NCBI GenBank assembly: GCA_014804085.1
Contig: JAAVAM010000057.1
Location: 1-9,482, forward strand
Reading direction: 5' to 3'
DNA: 9,482 bases
Source of the DNA: Treponema sp.
Lineage (GTDB): Bacteria; Spirochaetota; Spirochaetia; Treponematales; Treponemataceae
Shown here: positions 1 to 6,520 of the stretch, one piece after another
Position numbering within the stretch: the first letter of the stretch is position 1
Layout: each line of letters starts with the position of its first letter
The notes under the pieces: model-generated
Told to the model about the DNA's origin: nothing
The model's database searches: none
What the model saw: only the letters and a program-made list of their open reading frames with translations
Position numbers and translations under genes: made by a program

Positions 1-119
1 CACGAGGGGGCTGTGAGGCGCATCCGCGTGAGCGACCGGCTTGACGGGATCGGCAGGTGCGTGATCGAGTTCGGGCATCCTGCGGTCGCGCTTCTGGAGA
101 AAGGCGCGATCGTGCCGGA
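1..119 (+). repeat. left copy of a 119-bp perfect terminal direct repeat
   Basis: Base-for-base identical to 9364-9482. The repeat runs exactly from the first base of the window and ends exactly at the last, the signature of a contig whose ends overlap. Confidence 0.97.
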
Positions 120-1620
120 GAGCGCGGTGGACGTGCACCTGGGGTACAAGGACGACTGCGGCAAGGTCTTCGGGGGCGAGGTGACGGGCCTCGAGTACGG
201 GTACTCGGAGCATGGCGGCGAATGCCTGCGCGTGACGGTGAGCGGTAGGCTGCACCGGCTGCGGAACGCGATGAGAAGCGTGAGCTACGAGCGGAAGACC
301 GCCGGGGGCTTCGTCACGGAGATGCTGGACAGGTACGGGCTGAAGGCTGACGTGGAGGACTTCGGGCCTGAGAGGGAAGTGTCGGTGCACCACCTGGAGA
401 GCGACTGGGACTTTTTGATAGAACATGCGAAGCGGTACGGGCGGAGCGTGTACGAGCAGGACGGCACGGTATATGTCAGAAATGAGATAACGGTGTCGCA
501 GGACGACATCGTGCTGGAGTTCGGGAAGAGCATGATCTCGTTCCGCGTGAGGGAGAGCCTCGATGAGCAGATCTCGAAATGCACGTACACGGGCTGGAAC
601 ATGCTGAAAGCCGAGGGCGTGACGGGAAGCGCGGAGGTCGGCGAGGTTCCCGTGAAGGCCGGGGGCGGCACGAGCTGGTCTGACGAGGCGCGGATCCTTC
701 CAGGCATGTGGGAGAGCGTCATCGACAGCCAGGGGGTGACCGACGCGGAGGACGCGAGGAACAGGGCTCTGGGGGAGCTTCAGAACGCCTCGATGGAATG
801 GCAGCGGGCGGAGGTGAGGTGCGAGGGCGACCACCGGATACAGCCTGGGATGCGGGTGACGCTCAAGTACGTCGGCGAGCGGTTCAGCGGGGAGTACGTG
901 GCGGAGCGGGTGGAGCACGAGTTCGGCATCGACGGCTTCATCACGGAAGTGCACCTGCGGCGGAACATGCTGCCCGGCGAGCCGAATCGTCCTAGCGCGA
1001 TAGACGAGGAGCGCGAGCGGCAGCACAACGCCGGAGGCGCGGCGAAAGAATCTGGGCAAGATGACGCGGAGGAGCAGGAAGAGGAAAAGAATCCTACAAT
1101 TACAAATCCGCAGTGGAATAACGCGGACGGCGAGCCTATCACGAAAGCCCTTGTGGGCGACGAGGTGACACTGTGCGCCGATGTCACGGACATTCCCGAC
1201 GGAACGGGCGCGAAAATAAAAATCGTCGAGAAAGACGCGGACGGACAGGACGATGATGTGGCGACTTTGACAGCGAAGGTGAGCGGTGGTAGAATAGAAT
1301 GCGCGTGGAAAGTCGTCTACACGGAGGATGATGACGACGCGGACAGCGAGCAGGAGAAGGCGGAGAAAGGCTACACGCTGCCGGAGTACGCGTTCACTAT
1401 GGAATGCGGCGGCGTGACGAGCGAGGAAAGTGGGCAGCTGGATGTGATGGGATGGATTAAGACGCAATATGTTGATAAAAATGGAAATCCGCTTCCTAAC
1501 AAAGAGTATGTCATATATTTGTTAGACGGCACTTGTATCAGTGGCACAACAGATGACGGCGGATATGTAAAAGAATACGATTTGAAGCATGGAAAATACT
1601 ATATTGTTTTTAAGGAATAA
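1..1620 (+). CDS. CIS spike hub protein, phage gpD/VgrG gp27-like, with Ig-like and transthyretin-like C-terminal domains (5' end cut by window edge)
   Basis: Central hub of a contractile injection system, sitting under the tube and carrying the tip and cargo. The reading frame is open from base 1, so the GTG at 13 is not the start; the true start is most likely the ATG at 9292, giving 563 residues if the ends are joined. In that numbering, residues 1-345 resemble the gpD/gp27 fold: the segment SDWDFLIEHAKRYG begins at about 158, as in gpD proteins (TDWEFL..LA.RYG). A strongly acidic linker (DDAEEQEEE) follows, then an Ig-like domain at roughly 388-505 and a short transthyretin-like domain at roughly 508-563 (DKNGNPLPNKEY, then GTTDDGG). 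I see no gp5-like OB domain or beta-helix, which VgrG and Afp8 normally carry. Such C-terminal Ig/TTR-type extensions serve as effector adaptors on VgrG proteins, and the next gene starts 4 bases after the stop. Base composition becomes AT-rich at about 1450, inside this gene. Confidence 0.85.
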   Translation, partial: HEGAVRRIRVSDRLDGIGRCVIEFGHPAVALLEKGAIVPESAVDVHLGYKDDCGKVFGGEVTGLEYGYSEHGGECLRVTVSGRLHRLRNAMRSVSYERKTAGGFVTEMLDRYGLKADVEDFGPEREVSVHHLESDWDFLIEHAKRYGRSVYEQDGTVYVRNEITVSQDDIVLEFGKSMISFRVRESLDEQISKCTYTGWNMLKAEGVTGSAEVGEVPVKAGGGTSWSDEARILPGMWESVIDSQGVTDAEDARNRALGELQNASMEWQRAEVRCEGDHRIQPGMRVTLKYVGERFSGEYVAERVEHEFGIDGFITEVHLRRNMLPGEPNRPSAIDEERERQHNAGGAAKESGQDDAEEQEEEKNPTITNPQWNNADGEPITKALVGDEVTLCADVTDIPDGTGAKIKIVEKDADGQDDDVATLTAKVSGGRIECAWKVVYTEDDDDADSEQEKAEKGYTLPEYAFTMECGGVTSEESGQLDVMGWIKTQYVDKNGNPLPNKEYVIYLLDGTCISGTTDDGGYVKEYDLKHGKYYIVFKE

Positions 1621-1623
1621 AAA

Positions 1624-2922
1624 ATGGCAGAGCAAATAGACACTGTGGAAACTGATTTGGCAGAGCAACAAGAAAGAGACCAAATAGGCACTTGGGACTA
1701 TTCAAAAAGATTGCTTGTAAAGTGTGAATCTGATGGAGGATACAAAGAAAAAGAAAAGCCCAGTAAAAACGCATTAAATATATACAAGGTTATGGTTTGG
1801 CTAGAAAAAAAGAATGGTCATATAATAAAAAACCATGCCATAAAAAGGCATTCAAGAATTGTGGTTCCGAAAGAACTGAAAGACTTTATTCTCATAATAG
1901 GAGAAGAGGAGCCCATAGACTCAGAATGCAAACAAACACAAGTAGAATATGAGATAAATTATGGAGATTGCGTAATTTTTCAGCACAAACAACAGCCGGG
2001 ACTTGATAAAGAAGCTTCCTCAAAGATTATATCAAAACTTTTGGAAAACAATCAAATTTACTCAAGTGAAAAGCTTTTAGAATATGTAAAAGAATATATT
2101 GATAAAGAGACTATTGATATAACTGCGGAAGATATAAAGTCAGGCGATTTAACAGCAGAAAAAATTGTAGAAAAATATTCAGATTTAGAATCCACTCTTC
2201 ACGACTATTTGGAGTTGAAAGAAAAGACATTGGAATCAGACGATAAATCAATAGCTCAACAAAAAGAATTAGTAAAGATTATAAAAGAAGCAAAGAAAAA
2301 TATGGAAAATTTGCTTAATTTATCATCTCGTGGAAAGTGGCAAAAACTGGCAACAATACTGTATAATAAATTTTGCTCAGGTGATAACTCTGATTTTATA
2401 GGTGAAGCAAATGACAAAGATGATGAAAACAAAGCAAATAACTATCTTATGTATAAATTATTTACAGACCACAATAAAACTAAAGACTGCATAAAAGAAT
2501 TTAAGAAAAAATTTAAAATTTATATAAAGAAGTATAGTTATGATATAGTAAGTTTCAATATAAAAGAATTTCATGATTCTGTTTATAATAAAGAAGAAGG
2601 TATTAGTAGACCCATATTTAATTATGGAAAGCTAAATTTTATAGGTCTCACCAAAGGTGATGTAATATGTTTTCATGATACACAGGGGTTTAATGTCGAG
2701 GCAAAAGAAATAAAAATGAATAGAGGAAAGTTTTCTTGTAAATTGCTTTTTGACTTTTATGACCATTTTGGACTTGATTTACAAGATATAGAAAATCATG
2801 GCGAAACAGGTTTTACGGCTTGGTATCTTTTGCAGCATCTAAATGAAAATTATAAAACTGGCTGTAATGCTTTTGTAAATCATATAAAACATGAAGAGGT
2901 TGTGGAGATAGAAATTGAATAG
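1624..2922 (+). CDS. putative CIS-delivered effector with DUF3289-like C-terminal domain
   Basis: A 432-residue soluble protein with no signal peptide or membrane segment, encoded just behind the hub's adaptor-like domain and ahead of a small membrane protein. This is the standard position of an injected toxin. The N-terminal ~130 residues are not recognised. Residues ~130-300 are lysine/glutamate-rich and mostly helical, probably coiled. The C-terminal ~100 residues hold HDTQG (351-355), YDHFGLD (379-385) and GFTAWYLLQH (396-405), followed by a short beta-rich end. From memory, this HD..-(Y/Q)DHFGLD-(F..W..LQH) pattern is that of DUF3289, a family of unknown biochemical activity found near type VI secretion genes. 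H351/D352 and D380/H381 are conspicuous polar candidates, but no catalytic role is established. AAGGA at 1612-1616 lies 7 bases before the ATG. Codon use and GC (28% in a sampled 60-base line) differ sharply from the structural genes, suggesting acquisition. An effector role is inferred; the family match is moderate. Confidence 0.65.
   Translation: MAEQIDTVETDLAEQQERDQIGTWDYSKRLLVKCESDGGYKEKEKPSKNALNIYKVMVWLEKKNGHIIKNHAIKRHSRIVVPKELKDFILIIGEEEPIDSECKQTQVEYEINYGDCVIFQHKQQPGLDKEASSKIISKLLENNQIYSSEKLLEYVKEYIDKETIDITAEDIKSGDLTAEKIVEKYSDLESTLHDYLELKEKTLESDDKSIAQQKELVKIIKEAKKNMENLLNLSSRGKWQKLATILYNKFCSGDNSDFIGEANDKDDENKANNYLMYKLFTDHNKTKDCIKEFKKKFKIYIKKYSYDIVSFNIKEFHDSVYNKEEGISRPIFNYGKLNFIGLTKGDVICFHDTQGFNVEAKEIKMNRGKFSCKLLFDFYDHFGLDLQDIENHGETGFTAWYLLQHLNENYKTGCNAFVNHIKHEEVVEIEIE
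2904..2907 (+). promoter_or_regulatory. ribosome binding site for the TTG-started immunity candidate
   Basis: GGAG lies inside the 3' end of the effector gene, 7 bases before a TTG codon at 2915. It supports TTG initiation, because the first in-frame ATG (3011) would delete the N-terminal membrane segment. Confidence 0.5.
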
Positions 2923-3427
2923 AAAAAATGTAAAGAAGTATATAAATTTAAGTATACTCGTTCTCTTTGTCATTATACTTCCATTTTATATTCGGAGTCT
3001 TGTTAGACACATGTCAGTATACATTGATATGTATATTGCTTTGTTTTATCCGAGTATAAGATACGAAGGAAACAAAAGCGTTCCTGAAGAAGATATAATT
3101 AATTACGAAAAGATTACTTTCAGAGACTTACGACTCGATGAATATAATGAATATAGTGAACGGTTTTATAAATTCTATATTGTAAAGAAAAATCATATTT
3201 CCAAGAAAAAAATATATCGGCTTCTATCAAATTACTGCAAAGAGTATTATGAAAACCATAATTCTTATGATAAAATTGGATTTTTCTTCTATGGAGAATG
3301 CGGCATGATGCCATGGTTTTGGAACAATGACGGCTTTTTTCCCGATTTGGAAATGAATTCGGAAAATCTGATGTGCAGATTTTTTGCCAGCAAAGACGGA
3401 ATAGAGCTTAAAAAAGGATGCCGGTAA
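2915..3427 (+). CDS. small N-terminally membrane-anchored protein, candidate immunity protein to the upstream effector
   Basis: Encodes 170 residues starting at TTG, overlapping the effector gene by 8 bases, so translation is probably coupled. Residues ~10-26 form a hydrophobic helix preceded by several lysines/arginines. This predicts an N-in membrane anchor with the remaining ~140 residues outside the cytoplasm, although a poorly cleaved signal peptide is possible. The soluble part is lysine- and tyrosine-rich and contains an aromatic cluster at 133-143 (PWFWNNDGFFP). I do not recognise the family. Immunity function is inferred from size, position immediately after the effector, tight overlap and the shared AT-rich composition. 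If correct, a periplasm-facing immunity domain implies that the toxin acts in the periplasm or at the membrane of target cells. Alternatives are an effector chaperone or an unrelated membrane protein. Confidence 0.6.
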   Translation: MNRKNVKKYINLSILVLFVIILPFYIRSLVRHMSVYIDMYIALFYPSIRYEGNKSVPEEDIINYEKITFRDLRLDEYNEYSERFYKFYIVKKNHISKKKIYRLLSNYCKEYYENHNSYDKIGFFFYGECGMMPWFWNNDGFFPDLEMNSENLMCRFFASKDGIELKKGCR

Positions 3428-3431
3428 ATTC

Positions 3432-3436
3432 GGAGG
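3432..3436 (+). promoter_or_regulatory. ribosome binding site deciding the start of the 506-aa structural protein
   Basis: GGAGG sits 8 bases before the ATG at 3445. The upstream in-frame ATG at 3418 has an AAAAAGG run directly abutting it with no spacer and overlaps the previous gene, so 3445 is preferred. Confidence 0.6.
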
Positions 3437-3444
3437 ATAAACTT

Positions 3445-4965
3445 ATGGAAGATAGCGAATATTACAAGCGGGCGAACTTCTTTCCTGGGCTGAAGGCGAC
3501 GCCCGGATTCTGGAACGGGATGGAGGAGTACCATTTCAGGAAGGAGACGCTCTACAACAGCCTGTTCCACGGGTCGGGGATCGTGCCCGAGTACCGGCAG
3601 TCGCTCCACGTGCAGGCGGAGAGGACGAAGGGCGGGCTGATTATGCTGCTCGTGGGGAGTGGGCTCGCTATAGACGGGCAGGGGCGGCCGGTGTTCCTGT
3701 ACGAGCCGCAGGCGCTTGTGCTCGACCCCAAGAAGTACAGCCTGCCGTGCACGGTGTACGTGACGCTCCGCTACGAGGAGCGCATGGAGGACTTCTACGA
3801 GAACGCCGAGAACCCCGACCTCCAGGGCTACCAGCACAGGACGGAGACGGCGAAGGCGGAGATAACGGCGGAGCCTGCGGACAAGGCGGGCGGCATCGAG
3901 CTTGCGCGGATACGGCTGGAGGATCCCGACGGGACGGGAATCCAGGAGATACGGAACGGCGGAGGCTTCTCCGACCCGGGCGTGAACGCGCTCGACTACC
4001 GGTTCGTGCCGTGGGCGGACCGGGTGAAGCGCGGCGTGTCGAGCTACCTGCGCAGCTTCATGATAGAGCTGCTTGACTTCACGGAGACGGTCGTGAACAC
4101 GGGCTACGAGGCGCTCCCGCTCGTCTCGCTGCGGAACATGCAGGCGGTCGCGATGACATCGAAGATGATCCTCCAGACGGCGGGGGTCTACTTCGACGAC
4201 ATCATCCACATCGTCTCGCCGCTGTTCAACATGGACCATCAGGTCCTGTTCGAGATCGCCGAGTGGGAGCGGGCGCACGAGGATGAGGGCCGCCTGTACA
4301 CGACGAAGGCCTGCTACGAGGAGGCGAGGAAGGCGATGTACGAGCTCGGCGACGCTATAAAGGCGTACAACGAGTCGTATGACGAGATCGACAACATACT
4401 GAAACTTCACAAATCCGTGATGACGGAGCTGAAGCGCACCCTCGTTGAAAAGGAAGTATCCACGGGCGACATACAGTTCATAAGTTACAAGATGCCCTAC
4501 ATCCTCCTGTTCGAGGACGAGAGGCTCACGCTCGTCGATACGATCCTCATGTCGAGCGAGGAGTCGCTGAAGGCGCACAACGTGCGCTTCCACAACTGCC
4601 GGCATCCAGCGGCATCGAACGAGGCGTTCTATTACCCGGACGGGACGCTCGTGCACGACGCGGTGAGGCGGTGGATTGGCGGCGAGATGAAATTCCACCT
4701 GAAGAACATCGTGCGCGGGCGTAAGACGGTCATCATCCGTCGGACCGACATCCATCAGGGAAACTACACGGTTGACGTGAAGCTGAAGGAAAAGAGCGCG
4801 AAGACGCTCGTCGTTGACGGCGTTGACACCAAGAACAGGTGGCGGAACCTGTACGTGACGTTCGAGGAAGGCGAGATTTCGGACTACAATCCCGAGATTT
4901 CCTTTGACATAGGGGAGAAAGGCCGCGACAATTCCGGCACGATATGGGTTTACCAGCTCTTATAG
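3445..4965 (+). CDS. CIS baseplate-associated structural protein with N-terminal FFPG/HGxGIV domain, possible TssK-like adaptor
   Basis: A 506-residue cytoplasmic-type protein without signal peptide or membrane segment. The N-terminal region carries FFPG (12-15), LYNSLFHGSGIV (36-47) and GSGLAIDGQGRPVFL (71-85). From memory this is the pattern (FFPG.., NrLlHG.GVV, G.AiD..Gr.i) that opens many CIS and phage baseplate-associated proteins. Residues ~187-337 are strongly helical, probably a helix bundle with a coiled coil near its end. Residues ~422-506 look beta-rich. A beta domain, then a helical bundle, then a C-terminal domain recalls the layout of the type VI baseplate protein TssK, which bridges baseplate and membrane complex. 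That comparison is architectural only, and I see no diagnostic TssK sequence. It is GC-rich and starts 17 bases after the cassette's last stop. The FHA gene follows after another 17 bases, consistent with one operon. Confidence 0.6.
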   Translation: MEDSEYYKRANFFPGLKATPGFWNGMEEYHFRKETLYNSLFHGSGIVPEYRQSLHVQAERTKGGLIMLLVGSGLAIDGQGRPVFLYEPQALVLDPKKYSLPCTVYVTLRYEERMEDFYENAENPDLQGYQHRTETAKAEITAEPADKAGGIELARIRLEDPDGTGIQEIRNGGGFSDPGVNALDYRFVPWADRVKRGVSSYLRSFMIELLDFTETVVNTGYEALPLVSLRNMQAVAMTSKMILQTAGVYFDDIIHIVSPLFNMDHQVLFEIAEWERAHEDEGRLYTTKACYEEARKAMYELGDAIKAYNESYDEIDNILKLHKSVMTELKRTLVEKEVSTGDIQFISYKMPYILLFEDERLTLVDTILMSSEESLKAHNVRFHNCRHPAASNEAFYYPDGTLVHDAVRRWIGGEMKFHLKNIVRGRKTVIIRRTDIHQGNYTVDVKLKEKSAKTLVVDGVDTKNRWRNLYVTFEEGEISDYNPEISFDIGEKGRDNSGTIWVYQLL

Positions 4966-4982
4966 GGCGAGGAGGGAGGCCG

Positions 4983-5351
4983 ATGGGCTTCAAGTATTGC
5001 AAGGAAGGGCACGTCATGGACCCTTCATGGAAGCGATGCCCGGTATGCCTGGCACCGCTGGCGGGCTGGATCGTTCCGCTTGACGAGAGCGGAGCTGCGC
5101 GGAAATTCTACACGGTGCATGAGGGAAAGTCGTTCCTCGGCAGCGGGGCGGACTGCGAGATACGCATCCTGGACTGCGGGCTGAGTCGCCAGCAGGCGTA
5201 CATCACCATCGCGGACGGACTGTGCACGGTGGTTGACATGGGCAACGGCGGCGAGATGAAGGTGAACAACGCGCCTTCGGTCAGGACGACGGTGATTGAC
5301 GGGGATGTCATACAGTTCGGTGAGGCATCATTCAAGATCAAGCTGATATGA
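4983..5351 (+). CDS. small zinc-ribbon plus FHA-like protein with non-canonical phosphopeptide site
   Basis: A 122-residue protein. AGGAGG at 4970-4975 lies 7 bases before the ATG at 4983 and decides the start over the ATG at 4944, which is inside the preceding gene. Residues 6-22 form a short zinc-ribbon-like motif, C-x3-H-x8-C-x2-C (C6, H10, C19, C22). Residues ~42-122 read as an FHA domain, with LGSG (52-55), a Ser-Arg segment (68-69), NGG (88-90), N95 and the closing IDGDVIQFG. FHA domains normally bind phosphothreonine through the Arg of GR and the Ser of SxxH. Here the Arg position is Ser and the His position is Gln (SRQQ, 68-71), so phosphothreonine binding may be lost or altered. The zinc-ribbon pattern, ending in a MxxSWxxCPxC-like segment, is repeated at the C-terminus of the next gene product, suggesting a common partner. 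FHA proteins regulate assembly in some type VI systems; the role here is inferred. Confidence 0.75.
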   Translation: MGFKYCKEGHVMDPSWKRCPVCLAPLAGWIVPLDESGAARKFYTVHEGKSFLGSGADCEIRILDCGLSRQQAYITIADGLCTVVDMGNGGEMKVNNAPSVRTTVIDGDVIQFGEASFKIKLI

Positions 5352-5355
5352 GGGG
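5350..5355 (+). promoter_or_regulatory. ribosome binding site deciding the VWA protein start
   Basis: GAGGGG overlaps the stop codon of the FHA gene and lies 7 bases before the ATG at 5363. The ATG at 5348, which overlaps that stop as ATGA, would add five residues (MRGGA) ahead of a textbook signal peptide, so 5363 is preferred. Confidence 0.5.
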
Positions 5356-5362
5356 CGGTGCT

Positions 5363-6520
5363 ATGAAAACGAAATGCAGGATATATGTATTGTTGGCGAC
5401 GACGCTTATGCTGTCCGCCCTTTCCGTTTTCGCGGAGCAGAAAGAGCAGCTGGACATACGAATCGACCAGATAGTCAGCGGCAACTTCCCGGAAATGACG
5501 GCGTATGCAGTCGTCAGGAACCAGAAGGGCGAGCCAGTCTCGGGACTCGCGCCGGGGCTTTTCTCGTTCCGCATTGACAGCGAGGACATAAAGGTAAGGG
5601 CGAGAATCACACCGTTCACCATGGCGGAGGAGAGGGTGGACTATACGATCCTCCTGTCCAACAACGGAATCATGGAAGGAGAGCCGCTGGACTTCCAAAA
5701 GAACGCGGTGCTCAAATTCGCGGAGATGATGAACGACGACGACACGCTGTCCGTGTACACCATCGGCGAGGATGCCGGGACGGTGTGCGAGAACGTCGGC
5801 AGGAAGCAGTTCGACCCGTCCGTAATAAACAAGATAGAAACTTCCGATGCCCAGCCGCGCCTGTACGACTCGATAGTCAACCTCGTGCGCAAGGTCGAGC
5901 AGAAAAGCACCCGCCGGAAAATCATAGTCATCCTTTCCGACGGACGCGACCAGAACAGCCGCTTCACGAAGTCGCAGATCGAGGATACGCTTCGCGGTGC
6001 GGGAATCCCGGTGTACACGGTGGGAATGCGCATCCTTTCCAACCAGACTTTGAGCACTTTGGATGAGATTTCCCAGCTCACCGGCGGAAGCTATTATTAT
6101 CTGCCGAAGATTTCAAGTCTGCCAGACAGCATGAAGCAAGTGGTCGAGTGCGTGAAGCAGTGCTATGTCATAAAGCTGAAAGTGAAAGGCATCAAGGCGG
6201 ACAACCAGGCGCATATACTGGAAGTCCGGGTGGACGAGCGGGATTCGGAAGGAAAGGGTCAGAAGACGTTCACGGCGGTAAGACATCCTGTGCCGAAATG
6301 GCTGATGCTTGTGTTCCTTGCGCTCGCCGTGCTCGCAATCGTGGCGGTAATCGTGCTGATAGTCATTGTGCGGGTCGCTCGGCGCAAGGCAATGGGAATA
6401 ACGAGACGGAAATGCCTCGACTGCGGAGCCGTCATGAAGGACTCGTGGGAATCATGCCCGTTCTGCCGGTATATGCCAGAACTGAAAAAGAAGAAAGGCA
6501 AGGACAGGCGGAAAAAATAG
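5363..6520 (+). CDS. exported VWA-like protein with C-terminal membrane helix and cytoplasmic zinc ribbon
   Basis: A 385-residue protein. Residues 1-24 are a Sec-type signal peptide with probable cleavage after VFA (22-24). A beta-rich domain follows to about residue 85, then a von Willebrand factor A-like domain from about 90 to 260. A strong membrane helix lies at ~314-336, followed by a basic stop-transfer stretch, a cytoplasmic zinc ribbon (C351, C354, C365, C368; CxxC-x10-CxxC) and a lysine-rich tail. The VWA body would therefore face the periplasm or cell exterior. The MIDAS metal site looks degenerate: the DxSxS position reads SNNGIM (99-104) and the expected Thr segment is PRLYDS (165-170), while the third motif SDG (192-194) is kept. 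The zinc ribbon matches that of the FHA protein encoded 11 bases upstream. Its stop is followed directly by the sheath ATG. A role in anchoring the injection apparatus to the envelope is inferred; VWA domains usually mediate protein-protein contacts. Confidence 0.75.
   Translation: MKTKCRIYVLLATTLMLSALSVFAEQKEQLDIRIDQIVSGNFPEMTAYAVVRNQKGEPVSGLAPGLFSFRIDSEDIKVRARITPFTMAEERVDYTILLSNNGIMEGEPLDFQKNAVLKFAEMMNDDDTLSVYTIGEDAGTVCENVGRKQFDPSVINKIETSDAQPRLYDSIVNLVRKVEQKSTRRKIIVILSDGRDQNSRFTKSQIEDTLRGAGIPVYTVGMRILSNQTLSTLDEISQLTGGSYYYLPKISSLPDSMKQVVECVKQCYVIKLKVKGIKADNQAHILEVRVDERDSEGKGQKTFTAVRHPVPKWLMLVFLALAVLAIVAVIVLIVIVRVARRKAMGITRRKCLDCGAVMKDSWESCPFCRYMPELKKKKGKDRRKK

Larger units (their letters stand above)
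1450..3427 (+). other. AT-rich adaptor-effector-immunity cassette inside a GC-rich operon
   Basis: From about 1450 the sequence switches from GC-rich to AT-rich, and it returns to GC-rich after about 3430. Two hand-counted 60-base lines illustrate this: 28% GC at 2161-2220 against 60% at 4021-4080. The left boundary falls inside the gpD hub gene, just ahead of its TTR-like domain. The right boundary coincides with the end of the immunity candidate. The boundaries are approximate and judged by eye. No flanking direct repeats, integrase or transposase were seen, so homologous recombination through the conserved hub and downstream gene is the likely exchange route. Confidence 0.7.

Noticed and set aside
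13..15. GTG at 13 as the start codon of the hub gene
   Set aside because: The frame is open to base 1, and the right-edge copy shows 24 further residues plus a good ribosome site before an ATG at 9292.
1440..1620. Internal promoter ahead of the effector gene
   Set aside because: AT-rich sequence offers loose -10/-35 look-alikes, but no convincing spaced pair. Gene spacing favours transcription from upstream.
3289..4755. 488-aa open frame on the minus strand opposite the 506-aa protein
   Set aside because: Arg/Val/Leu/His-rich low-complexity translation typical of the reverse strand of GC-rich genes. The plus strand has a ribosome site, recognisable CIS motifs and operon spacing.
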